Assembly (NCBI RefSeq): GCF_000003605.2
Contig: NW_003151263.1
Span: forward strand, 3,917-29,840
Source of the DNA: Saccoglossus kowalevskii
Lineage: Eukaryota > Hemichordata > Enteropneusta > Harrimaniidae
Direction of reading: 5' to 3'
DNA length: 25,924 nt
This document shows positions 1 to 9,235 of the stretch, piece after piece. The notes beneath the pieces are model-generated. The model saw nothing but the letters and a program-made list of their open reading frames with translations, was not told the DNA's origin and did no database searches. The stretch's first letter is position 1. Each line of letters opens with the position of its first letter. Made by a program: the position numbers and the translations under genes.

Positions 1-554
1 CTGCTCGTGTTTAACATAAATCAAACCATTAATATTTGGCTGCGACAATACCATATACACTTGACGTCTAAATGACTTAACATGTGCTAAGGTAGATCTA
101 TTAAAGCCAAGTGGTATGAATCGAAATGAAGATTCAAGTACGCTCCCATATTTAACAAGCTCCTCCTGTATCATTGCATGCGAGATGAAGGGTGGAACAT
201 TTACAAAATAACTCTTGTAGCTGGTTTCACCATTGGCTCAGGTTGCAGAAATATATTGTTTACATCAATCACACCTGTTAGACATACTTCGTTTACTAAC
301 TCCTGCGACTTTAAAAACATAACAACAGACCTGTTCATTCTGGATACAGCAATTATATTTTCAGCACCGTACATATCCGCAATTTTTTCAACATAATTTT
401 CTACAGCAAATCCATCAATATTTTCTATCTTTACTGCGTTCTTCATGGATAGTTGGAGGTAGTTCTTATTCCTCTCCGCCGCCATATTGGGTGGCAATGA
501 ATGGCACAACAAGCCAGCCCAGCAATCCGCCCCAATCGAGATCCGTGACAGCAA
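1..554 (-). pseudogene. LINE-type ORF1 remnant, truncated and frameshifted
   Basis: The likely Met is at 446-444; an upstream in-frame extension to 554 may be 5' UTR. The protein begins MKNAVKIENIDGFAVENYVE and contains VSRMNRSVVMFLKS and FLQPEPMVKPATRVIL. This resembles the RRM-like/CCHC ORF1 protein of Tx1/LINE-type retrotransposons, an RNA-binding chaperone of the element. After VIL a stop occurs at 203-201, but homology continues in a shifted frame (NVPPF, then FIPLGF and VKSFRRQVYMVLSQ) to the window edge, which indicates a one-base deletion near 204. The zinc knuckle and ORF2 are not in the window. The family assignment is from memory of such proteins. It is a dead copy and probably unrelated to the neighbouring receptor gene. 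Confidence 0.6.
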
Positions 555-998
555 ACGGGATATTTAAGTTCACAAAACCACTCAGGAAGAATTCATAAAC
601 ATTGATGATTAAGTATATAAAGTACTGGCGAAAAGATTACCAGTTAAACGCACAATTACTGGAGCCCTGAAAACACACGTCCTCTTCCCACAAGAAAAAG
701 GAAGAAGAAGCAGCACATAATTAGATCAAATATTTATTTTTTTATTAATATTTTGTTTTTATTCTATACAAGTTGTCACTTGCACCAGGTAATTAATATT
801 AAGGAGGTGTGTTTAATTGTTATAATGTTATGCTAATATAATCTACATTGAGAAATTAAAAATTAAACACATTTATATTAAACTTAATCGATGGATGTCA
901 ATTGTGTAGTTTTATTTCATCAGTGCTTTTCTAAAATTATAGGCAATCAAATAATACAAGATTGGTGCTCGTAACTATATACAATCTGCGATATAAAG
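555..998. other. intergenic, possible retroelement 5' UTR then AT-rich DNA
   Basis: The part next to the ORF1 remnant (about 555-720) may be its 5' untranslated leader. The remainder is AT-rich with T runs, and I see no gene in it. It lies just beyond the likely 3' end of the minus-strand receptor-like gene. Confidence 0.4.
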
Positions 999-1004
999 TT
1001 TATT
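999..1004 (-). promoter_or_regulatory. candidate polyadenylation signal AATAAA
   Basis: Reading the minus strand, AATAAA occurs about 90 nt after the stop codon at 1095-1093 of the receptor-like gene. A second AATAAA lies at 911-916. The position is right for a 3' end, but the hexamer is common in AT-rich DNA. Confidence 0.4.
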
Positions 1005-1092
1005 AGCCAACAACTTATTTTTTCCCATTTGAGTTCTTGGCGATCTTCGTCGATTTCCCGGGGTAGATTTTGGTACACTAGATTTCTTTTTT

Positions 1093-1205
1093 TCAACTTC
1101 CTCTTTTTTTTCTTCTTGTTTTTTTTCTGGTGTACCTAACACCAACAAACCCGCCAATCAGATTAGTAGCTATAATCAGTGGTATTATAATCTTTGCTGT
1201 TGTGC
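1093..1205 (-). CDS. last exon: transmembrane helix and basic tail
   Basis: The acceptor is CCCAAG at about 1211-1206. The split Gly is followed by TTAK, an 18-residue hydrophobic stretch IIIPLIIATNLIGGFVGV, and the tail RYTRKKTRRKKRGS, then TGA at 1095-1093. Small Gly/Ala residues in the helix and positive charges directly after it fit a type I stop-transfer segment with a short, strongly basic cytosolic tail. A different frame of the same DNA gives a 60-residue Lys/Glu-rich ORF (1157-975), which is a shadow. Confidence 0.7.
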
Positions 1206-4200
1206 CTTGGGAAGAGATAAAACAACAATCACGTAATGCATTTTAACAAATTCTCATTACTGTAGTATATTTTAATGATTCAAATATCTGATCCACTGCT
1301 TCCAGCAATACCTGAATTATCTTTGCCAATGAAACCACTACTAGTTGTTATTTTTTTGAATCTGCATAAAAACAAATAATAAATGATTTATCAAATATCC
1401 AACCAATGCTTATACAGTAATAAGGGACTCATTTTTTTTTAAGCAACTTACCTGTGGATGCCGTCTGGGTAGGCTGTAATCGACTCGTGACACTTAAAGT
1501 AGCTTCTAAAACAAACAACGAAGTCGTAAATAAAAAACTGAAAAATATATCTTAATGCCTTGAAATTTGATATGTATGTAATCTAATATCACCACTGTTA
1601 ATTTTCATCAGCGTGCATTTCTCATTGGCTTACCTCACACATTTTAGTTCATTTGACGTTCTTCACTCTGTGAAGGTATTGCTACTTTCTATACAAACTG
1701 ACCTCATTAAATAGGTCACATATTTCATTTGCATGCGTATATTGATGAAGAGAGTTTACTCACACAGGCTATTTTAACATTAACTTACACTAATATTGTC
1801 GTAGCGGACATTAATATTGTTATTATTGTTATACTGATAAAATCTACAGACTTGGGATGGCAATACTCCTTGATGTAGTGAATCTCATTCATCTTTGTGC
1901 ATCGGACAACCAAAAAATGTAATTGTCATACATTTTTCAGGAATACACTCTTTTGTATAAAATATTTAAAAGTGAACAACCAAATTAAGTAATTTTGTTT
2001 CATGAGGTCGTACCAATCACGCTTGGGACTCGATTCTAGCGCGTACATAGGGGACGACCCCTACGCTTTAAGGGGACAATTTCTGCACTCACTATTTTTA
2101 TTCAAACAAATGCTCCAGAATTCTACAAATAGTTCATATATGTCATACTTTATTTAAATTATTGTTACTTAAATTTGATCCATTCTATGTCAAAAGAGAG
2201 TGATCTTAATCATATGATAAGAACATACCTTTTTGTGGAAAATCTGCATAAGTCATACTAATCATGTCAATTTGATTCCCGTCAGACCCTTCTGACATTC
2301 GAGGAATCAAGATGCCACAATTCCCATCATTATCGATAGCCAGTTCAGTGATAGGTAAATCGGTTAAGTCGTTTTCGAGAGTCTTCCACATATGGTTAGA
2401 ATGTAAGAATACTAAGTGTACTATTTTCACTAATCCCAATTATACCAAGGTGGTTGGGCAATACAGTTAGTTTTGCAAGGCGCATGTCAGTAGGAATTGC
2501 AACATTCCATTCAGCATTTAAACTTGATCTTATGAGCAACACTTCTTCAACTCCAACTCCAACTATTGCTCCACCTTGCATTACTTCCATACTCGCAATA
2601 CAACAACTATCTGTGGTACCTTTAATCCAGCCGTTGACCACTAAATTTGGTTTCACATACAAACTGTTGTCTTCTTGTACACCAATAAGTGTGGTATCAG
2701 GTAGGCTAGCCATATCTTTCACACAACATGAACCCAGTATTGGTTCACTGTACTGGTAAACATGACCATAGAAAGATAACCATCAGCGCCAACAGCAATA
2801 ACATTGCGTTGATCTAATTCTCCTGTTGCATAGCGACTTGCTTGATGTGATGAACCAGGAATAGTGACAGTAGTGTGGGAGACTTCTATAAATCAGTGAA
2901 AATAATTATGTGATTTACGTTGTAATGATGAAAAAGCATGTGCAAACATTTCTAGTTTTATTATTTATATCATCAAAACTGACAACATAACTGATTTACC
3001 TGCAATCGGTATTCGCATTCGACATATCGCTTGGAATGTTGGGCCATCAACCGTTATTGCAACAAGACTTCCATCTTTCATTAGGGTAAAATCTTTCACT
3101 GCGGAGTCTGTTCCTAAATCTTCCCAGAAAGGCGTAGAACCAGTAACTCGTACTGCTGCACCATTTGTATCCACTCCGAGAATACTTTGTCCATCTATAT
3201 ATACAATCACCTTTGTCACAAAACCACTCTCTGGAACTGGGCCATTCCATGTAGCATTCAATGTTTCTTTTATATACAACTGGTTATCAATCCTAACACC
3301 AATAATGTATACGTAATTGTTCACGTAGTCTACACTAATCACACAACAAGAGTTTGGTATTTTTTCAGGCCATCCCTGAGTATTTATTGTAACTTTCCGC
3401 ACCAGCGCGTTACTTGTATCCACAGCGAGCAATGAACCATCTGTCATAACCATAATATATAAAATCCCACTGAAATCTAGTATAGGGACTTCATTGTTAC
3501 TTTTATCACGCATGTATAAATTGTTGTCAATTCCAACCAGAAATGTATATGAACCTAAGTAAAAAAATGAATAGTGATCACGATGTAGTTATTATTGGAG
3601 AAATAAGAGAAAGTTCAACTGTAGTATTATTGTCATTAATTTGTGCATATCAACATTTATTTAACAGTTTTTGGGTATATAATATTTTTTTTTTTATTTT
3701 TTTTTTTAATTCAACTAAAGAAGAGATGCATTTTTACCTGACAGGTATTTTAATTAGCTAATTAGGCAACCAAGATGACCTCCCTTGTCCACAAAATTAT
3801 ATATCTTCAGAAGCGTATTGTATGAATTTTAAAATGTTGTTATTATTTTTTTCTGGACCCTGTAGTTTGAAATATCCACAAAAATGTGCTTTTTTGGTCA
3901 AAAGTGATTTAAAAAAATTAGCTTCTAAACCATGCTTCTGTTTCCTGACAAAATTTGTTTACGGGTACATCTGTCTACTATGAAGAAAGTGCCGTCATGA
4001 AAACTGTCTACCAGTTGTCAATTTTGCAGGACAACAGCTCAAATTTCACTACTTCAAGTTCATGCATAAATTAACACCCAGGCTAGTTGTTTGTACGAAT
4101 GTTGTAGCACTGTTCAATCATTTGTGAACATTTCAAAACAAAAGGTTAAAGCTTCGAGCAGCTTTTTTTAAAGTTCTTGGATGTGCACTAAAAAGAAGCT

Positions 4201-4823
4201 GAGATAATTGTTAATTTGCATAACTATTCACTCAGTAAGAAGTTTGCTAATTCTCATAATTAAAATGGCTATAACAGTTCCAAATTTGAATGTATTACCG
4301 TTTTGAATAAAGTTAAATATAGTGCATAATATGGAGATCCCGTCATGTCTTTTTTCACCATGTTTCTTTTATATTATTTATGTGCAGCCTTGCTAAATCT
4401 TGCTAAGCATTCAAACGAGAGAATGTTTTCACCTGTTATTTATATTTTGGAATCGTCTTTTGAGTATGTTCCACTATTCACACTTCTACAAAATTTTAAC
4501 CGTCTATAGCCAAAACTGTTTCGATAATAAAAAGCAGGAACAAAAATTCACTCCCAAGAGCCCACGAACCTGCATTTCTGTGATATTTGATTTCTCAGGC
4601 AGGGAATCAAATCTAGTGTGGAAATTAAAATAACAAATTAAAATTAATTCATTACAATATTACAAGCAATGAACATCAAGTGATGGATCAGATTAATGAA
4701 GGCATACAGTTCACTTACCTGAAAATATATTGGGACAGGACTTACAACTTGTACCCATAGTGCTTGTAGTCCAGGCACAGTTTAATTCCTGTGTTATATA
4801 ATTTCTCTGGCATTGATTCACAT
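1093..4823 (-). CDS. beta-propeller type I membrane protein, 3' part (gene span)
   Basis: Six minus-strand exons read in order: 4823-4719, 3554-3000, 2885-2229, 1505-1452, 1361-1312, 1205-1093. All introns are GT-AG and all are phase 1, so the exons fit together: Cys-rich module, two propeller exons, Ser/Thr linkers, one transmembrane helix, a basic cytoplasmic tail, stop. I infer a type I cell-surface protein with a lectin-like or ligand-binding propeller. The 5' end, with signal peptide and promoter, was not found; upstream DNA is the inverted exon array. Two cancelling frameshifts in one exon and a one-base deficit in another mean it is either a young pseudogene or a gene affected by base-call errors. 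Confidence 0.6.
1312..1361 (-). pseudogene. Ser/Gly/Thr linker exon, one base short
   Basis: There is a clear acceptor (TTTTATGCAG) and a clear donor (AATTCAG/GTATTG), but the exon is 50 nt instead of a multiple of three. A run of seven A lies at 1351-1357 on the minus strand. In the incoming phase, TAA follows directly after that run. The frame beyond the run reads ITTSSGFIGKDNS, a good juxtamembrane linker. It is either a base missing in a homopolymer (error or polymorphism) or a dead exon. Skipping it joins the 1452-1505 exon in frame to the transmembrane exon. Confidence 0.45.
1452..1505 (-). CDS. Ser/Thr linker exon
   Basis: 54 nt, phase 1 at both ends, with acceptor GTTTTAG and donor ACAG/GTAAGT. 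It encodes Glu (split codon) then ATLSVTSRLQPTQTAST, a Ser/Thr-rich spacer that is probably O-glycosylated, between the propeller and the membrane helix. Consensus splice sites and the matching phase support it. No domain is recognised. Confidence 0.6.
1506..2228 (-). other. intron of the propeller gene
   Basis: A 723-nt AT-rich intron between the second propeller exon and the Ser/Thr linker. The donor is GTATGT. It carries a GC-richer patch around 2010-2095 with a hairpin (listed separately). No further exon with fitting phase was found. Confidence 0.5.
2041..2065. repeat. GC-rich hairpin inside an AT-rich intron
   Basis: AGGGG-ACGA-CCCCT (2049-2062) forms a 5-bp stem with a 4-nt loop. GCGT at 2041-2044 and ACGC at 2063-2066 can add an outer stem. 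The surrounding 85 bp are clearly richer in G, C and CpG than the intron. It may be a fragment of a mobile element such as a SINE, which is not provable here. Confidence 0.35.
2229..2885 (-). pseudogene. second beta-propeller exon with two cancelling frameshifts
   Basis: The exon is 657 nt (219 codons) with acceptor GATTTATAG and donor AAAAAG/GTATGT, phase 1 to 1. It opens in frame with RNVIAVGADGYLSMV. Near 2765 the homology jumps one frame: GSCCVKDMASLP, LIGVQEDNSLYVKPNL, AIVGVGVEEVLLIRSSLNAEW, GIIGISENSTLS. Near 2405 it jumps back: NHMWKTLENDLTDLP, TELAIDNDGN. The original frame has a stop (WVHVV*) in between. These blades repeat the pattern of the preceding exon. Because the changes cancel and the length stays divisible by three, ends and phases are intact while the middle is out of frame. 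It is either two indel errors or a gene recently damaged. Confidence 0.65.
3000..3554 (-). CDS. first beta-propeller (lectin-like) exon
   Basis: 555 nt, 185 codons, fully open, phase 1 to 1, with acceptor TTTTTACTTAG and donor GCAG/GTAAAT. It has repeats of about 40-50 residues: FLVGIDNNLYMRD, MTDGSLLAVDTSNALVRK, IPNSCCVISVDYV, YIIGVRIDNQLYIKETLNATW, SILGVDTNGAAVR, FTLMKDGSLVAITVDG. The alternating GV-x-x-D/N-x-LY-x-K/R and W-x-x-P-x-S/G motifs match the propeller-like repeats (GVxTDNQLYxRATL type) common in invertebrate predicted proteins, related in style to tachylectin/tectonin lectins. A role in sugar or pathogen-surface binding is inference. A Cys pair (SCCVI) recurs in the next exon (SCCVK). 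Confidence 0.75.
3555..4718 (-). other. intron of the propeller gene
   Basis: A 1.16-kb AT-rich intron between the Cys-rich exon and the first propeller exon. It contains a partial pseudo-copy of the Cys-rich exon at 4571-4612. No other exon was recognised, and ORFs here on either strand are short and unsupported. Confidence 0.5.
4571..4612 (-). pseudogene. 5' fragment of the 105-nt Cys-rich exon
   Basis: It has an acceptor (CACACTAG) and the first 40-odd bases of the exon repeated at 4719-4823 and in the 5210-7199 array, ending abruptly at about 4571 in unrelated sequence without a donor. It is a truncated duplicate lying inside the intron. Confidence 0.6.
4719..4823 (-). CDS. Cys-rich exon, intact founder-like copy
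   Basis: 105 nt (35 codons), acceptor CAACACTAG, donor TCAG/GTAAGT, phase 1 to 1, open. The protein starts DVNQCQRNYITQELNCAW and ends TSTMGTSCKSCPNIFSG; its Cys pattern is C-x10-C-x10-C-x2-C. It joins in frame to the first propeller exon (split Gly). The domain family is not recognised; it could be half of an EGF- or TB-like disulfide module. A Trp codon (TGG) here corresponds to TAG in most copies of the neighbouring inverted array. Confidence 0.6.
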
Positions 4824-4840
4824 CTAGTGTTGAAATCAAA

Positions 4841-5046
4841 ACAAAAAAATAAAACTAATTCATTACAATATGACAAGCCGTGAACATCAAATGACCGCTC
4901 AGATTAATGGTGCAATACAGTGTACTTACCTGAAAACATGTTGTGGCAGGACTTATAATCACACCTAGTGTTAAAATTAAAATAAAAAAAATTAATTAAT
5001 TCATTACAATATTACAAGTAGTGAACATCGAGTTATGCTTTAATTA
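4841..5046 (-). repeat. minus-oriented arm of the 211-bp exon-intron repeat
   Basis: It continues the repeat in minus orientation. A deleted pseudo-exon at 4930-4964 (35 nt) keeps the acceptor CACTAG and the donor GTAAGT but lacks 70 nt of the exon middle, so it would break the frame. Its donor is exactly 211 bp from that of the intact copy. Minus-strand homology ends near 5046 in a stretch matching the intron segment TTAATTAAAGCAT of the plus copies. Confidence 0.65.
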
Positions 5047-7265
5047 CCTAGACAACAAGCACTATGGGTAAAGGTTATAAGTCCTGTTCCAAAATATTTT
5101 CAGGTAAGTGAACTGTGTGATTTCATTAATCCGAGTCACCAATTGATGTTCATAGCCTGTAATATTGTAAAGAATTGATTTTAATTTGTTATATTAATTT
5201 CAACACTAGATGTGATTCACTACCTGAGTAATTAAATAACACAGAAATTCACCTGAGCCTAGACTACAAGGACTATGTGTACAAGTTACAAGTCCTGCAA
5301 CAATATGTTTTGAGGTAAGTACACGGTATTGCACCATTAATCTGAGCGGTTACTTGATGTTCACTGCTTGTAACATTGTAATGAATTAATTTAATTTGTT
5401 ATTTTAATTTCAACACTAGATGTGATTCCCTGCCTGAAAAATCAAATATCACAGAAATTCAACTGAGCCTAGACTACAAGAACTCTGTGTACAAGTTATC
5501 AGTCCTGCAACAATATGTTTTCAGGTAAGTGCACTGTATTGCAACATTAATCTGAGCCATCACTTGATGATCACTGCTTTCAATATTGTAATGAATTAAT
5601 TTTATTTTTTTATTTTTATTTCAACACTAGATGTGATTCAATGCCTGAGCAATCATATATCACAGAAATTCAAATGCGCTTAGACTACAAAGACTATGGG
5701 TACAATTTGTAAGTCCTGTCCCAATATATTTTCAGGTAAGTGAACTGTATGCTTTCATTAATTAAAGCATCACTTGATGTTCACTACTTCTAATATTGTA
5801 ATGAATTAATTTTATTTTTTTTATTTTAATTTCAACACTAGATGTGATTTACTGCCTGAGAAATCAAATATCGCAGAAATTCAACTGCGCCTAGGCTACA
5901 AGCACTATGTGTATAAGTTATAAGTCCTGCCAAAATATGTTTTCAGGTAAGTGCACCGTGTTGCAACATTAATCTCAGTCATCACTTGATGTTCACTGCT
6001 TGTAATATTGTAATAAATTATTTTTAATTTGTTATTATAATTTCAACACTATTTGTGATTCACTGCCTGAGAAATCAAATATCGCAGTAATTCCACTGTG
6101 CCTAGACTAAAAGTTAATTGGGTACAAATTATAAGTCCTGTTCCAATATGTTTTCAGTTAAGTGAACTATATGCCTTAATTAATTAAAGCATCACTGGAT
6201 GTTCACTGCTTGTAATATTTTAATGAATTAATTTCATTTTTTTTATTTTAATTTCAACACTAGATGTGATTCACTGCCTGAGTAATCAAATATCGCAGAA
6301 ATTCAACTGCGCCTAGACTACAAGCACTATGTGTACAGGTTATAAGTCCTGCCAAAATATGTTTTGAGGTAAGTGCACTGTATTGCACCATTAATCTGAG
6401 CCGGCACTTGATGTTCACTGTTTGTAATATTGTAATGAATTAATTTTATTTTTTTAATTTAATTTCAACACTAGATGTGATTCAATGCCTGTGAAATCAT
6501 ATATCGCAGTAATTCCACTGCGCCTAGACTACAAGCACTATGGGTACAATTTATAAGTCCTGTCCCAATATATTTTCAGGTAAGTGAACTGTATGCCTTC
6601 ATTAATCTGAGCCATCACTTGTGTTCACTGCTTGTTATATTGTAATGAATTAATTTTAATTTGTAATTTTAATTTCAACACTAGATGTGATTCACTGCCT
6701 GAGAAATGAAATATTACAGAAATTCAATTGCACCAAGACTACAAGCACTATGTGTACATGTTATAAGTTCTGCAATAATATGTTTTCAGGTAAGTGCACT
6801 GTATATGATCATTAATCTGAGCCATCACTTGATGATCACCTGCTTGCAATATTGCAATTAATTAATTTTAATTTTTAATTTTAATTTCAACAATAGATGT
6901 GATTCACTGCCTGAGTAATCAAATATCACAAAAATTCGACTGTGCCTAGACTGTGAGCACTATGGGTACAAGTTCTGTCCCAATATATTTTCAGGTAAGC
7001 GAATTGTAGTGCAACATTAATCTGAGCCATCACTTGATGATCACTGCTTGCAATATTGTAATGAATTAATTTTATTTTTTTATGTTAATTTCAACACTAG
7101 ATTTACTGCCTGAGAAATCAAGTATTGCAGTATTTCCACTGTGCCTTGACTACAAGCATTTGGGTACAAGTTATAAGTCCTGACCCAATATGTTTTCAGT
7201 TAAGTGAATTGCATGCCTCCATTATTTAAAGCATCGCTTGACGTTCACTGCTTGTAATATTGTAA
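5047..7265 (+). repeat. tandem array, about ten units of 211 bp, exon-derived
   Basis: A partial unit ends at 5103. Then come exon-like cores at 5210-5314, 5420-5524, 5631-5735, 5842-5946, 6053-6157, 6264-6368, 6475-6579, 6685-6789, 6897-6994 and 7101-7199. Starts are 204-212 bp apart. Each core is a 105-nt copy (98 and 99 nt in the last two) of the Cys-rich exon at 4719-4823, preceded by TTTCAACACTAG and followed by GTAAGT. Two cores have a broken donor (TTAAGT after 6157 and after 7199), and the 6053 core also lost its acceptor AG. In the ancestral frame nearly all carry GCC-TAG where the intact copy has GCC-TGG. It does not appear to encode protein as a whole. Confidence 0.85.
6685..6789 (+). 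pseudogene. array copy with an open reading frame
   Basis: This is the only plus-strand copy of the 105-nt exon open from end to end in phase 1: DVIHCLRNEILQKFNC, then TSTMCTCYKFCNNMFSG, with acceptor CAACACTAG and donor TCAG/GTAAGT. AAG stands where sister copies have TAG. Cys number is higher than in the minus-strand copy. With no neighbouring coding exon on this strand it is most likely a pseudo-exon, but it could be spliced if an unseen plus-strand transcript exists. Confidence 0.4.
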
Positions 7266-7750
7266 AGGCAATTTTTAAGTCAAATTACCAAATAAAGTCA
7301 TAGAAATGAATATTCCAAAACAATGTATAATCATTTAATATTGTATCATTATCAAATAAAAAATACATACAAGACCAATCTTATACTTTAAATAATGAAC
7401 CGAAATAAATAATTCTAGTATGAAACCACAAAATCCATAAATCAAGTTTTTAGTTCATTGTGTTTTGTACTTTATACATGTTATTTCAAATCCATGTCAT
7501 ATTTTAGGAGACAGAAAGCTTTTACAATTCATATCATTTGGATCATCACAGTTCATATTGAAATCCCCAAGACTTATTAACTCAATGTAAAGAAATTATT
7601 AACTCAATGACTCTTCAATTAGGAAGATTTAGTAACATGTTTAAAAATCAAGTCGAATAATATAACGTATTCAGTGAATTAATAATGTACCAATATGACA
7701 TATTTTCCCCTTACCTTGTCAAATACAAACAAAAACAATTACGCAATTAC

Positions 7751-7759
7751 GCATGCGCA
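7751..7759. promoter_or_regulatory. NRF-1-like motif GCATGCGCA
   Basis: It matches most of the NRF-1 consensus YGCGCAYGCGCR. Such CpG-rich palindromes are rare by chance in this AT-rich DNA. Function is not shown. Confidence 0.25.
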
Positions 7760-8878
7760 AACCCAAGTAAAAATGGCCCAGTCAAAATCTTAAACTGATT
7801 AATCCCAAAACATCAAGAGTAGTTTACAAGTAGTGAACAAAAACAGCACACAACTACCCGTTTTTGCAGATTAGAACCTCCTCTTCGTTTTCCTAGAGCG
7901 AATACAAACAAACAAACTTGGACATTCATTGACTGGTAGCTACAAGCTGTTCTGTCATTCTACAAACCTACGGTGATGAGTAAAACCAGTAACACAATAT
8001 AGTTCTCTATAGTGCATTGTTATATGAAGTGAATGTAAATTAATAATGTGGCGCCCTATGTTACCATATGGTTTTGCAGATCACTGATCATGGTTAACGT
8101 TTTCATTTGAGTTGCTGTACCAGTATTATTGCTCAAACGTATTTTGCTGCAATTAATCTTCCACAAGTCGTATGTAGAGAATGTATCATTCTGGATTTTC
8201 ATAAATTCGTAGTAATAAAAGATGACAGCCAAACTCGTATTTAATCCTGAACTCAAACAGACCTTATACCATGATTTTTGAAGGACTTTGTGTTCAGTGT
8301 AAATGCAATTTCGCTTTGCAACCAACAACATGGTACTTTAGCATGTGTTAACGTGTCGTTGCAAAGAACTATTGTTTATTATTCAGGGAAAGATGTGATG
8401 TTCCTTCTCCATCTAACGGTATCACACATATTCCGTTATACTAGGTGAAAATAGAAAATATGTGACAAGGCTTCTCAACTGCGGAAAAGACATTTAAAGT
8501 AGTTTGCTCTATTGCTGACTTGTTCAACTTATGTGGTTATTACTCTCATAGAAACCAGACCATTTTACAACATTCAATATTAATATGATATTATTACAAT
8601 AAATGATTATTGTTATATTATTATTTATTATTTATTTGAAGGATCTGTGTGTAATCGTTTATAAATTATTCATACCAGTATTGGTAGCTTCGTACAAATT
8701 GTGCATGTTTTATAGTTGGTCAAAAATGTTAATATTACTCACATGAATGTTTTTTTGTTTTGTTTTTGTGATTTTTATTTGAGATGGGCATATTTGCAAA
8801 TCATTAAAGTTATCAGAGCGAGAATTGAAAGAGTTCAACGAACTACATTCGCATAGTGTAGGTGTAGTAATTTATAGA

Positions 8879-8888
8879 GCGCATGCGC
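8879..8888. promoter_or_regulatory. NRF-1-like palindrome GCGCATGCGC
   Basis: A perfect 10-bp palindrome identical to the NRF-1 core, in the intergenic region. A further copy is in an intron at 15845-15854. It might mark a promoter; there is no TATA box or TSS evidence beside it. Confidence 0.3.
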
Positions 8889-9204
8889 TATACATACAAA
8901 TTACAGGACAGCATGCAGATCTGTAACAATGATACGCTAAATCTTCTAACAACAGGTTTTGCACCAACTTTATTTTTAATTTTTTAAACCACCGGACGTC
9001 TAAATTACATTGATATGACTATAGAATGTAAATCGTTGTACTTTCACTTCACTTCACATCTTATGTTTTAATTATGTTATTCATATTGGTGGACAATTGA
9101 TTAAAAAAAACACAAGCTGGTTAACAACAAATGATTCAAAAGGGTTTTCACGCCGCATTTGGTCAATTAAGCTGGTTAATGTTCCATAGCGTGTCTATGT
9201 TTAT

Positions 9205-9235
9205 CCCTGTAATCTGGTTGAGCAGATTACCAGGG
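9205..9235. repeat. 12-bp stem hairpin
   Basis: CCCTGTAATCTG and CAGATTACCAGGG pair with one bulged C around the 6-nt loop GTTGAG. Such a perfect stem in AT-rich intergenic DNA may be a mobile-element terminus or a structured transcript. It lies about 370 bp upstream of the candidate TATA box. Confidence 0.4.

Noticed and set aside
975-1157. Lys/Glu-rich 60-codon minus-strand ORF
   Set aside because: It is a shifted frame of the transmembrane and basic-tail exon; charge richness comes from A-rich DNA.
4400-4633. 77-codon plus-strand ORF
   Set aside because: Its 3' half is the antisense of a partial exon duplicate, and no splice or domain support was found.
5420-5524. Reading the array cores in another frame (CDSLPEKSNITEIQ...)
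   Set aside because: One unit is open in that frame, but most have TAA, the phase would not fit the neighbouring phase-1 exons, and the intact minus-strand copy is Cys-rich and open only in phase 1.
5047-7265. CRISPR-like or simple satellite explanation of the array
   Set aside because: Units have no alternating repeat/spacer structure and each contains an identifiable exon copy with splice sites, so an exon-derived tandem array is the better description.
8056-8331. 91-codon minus-strand ORF in the intergenic region
   Set aside because: No signal peptide, recognised domain or good splice context; length is within chance for this AT content and region size.
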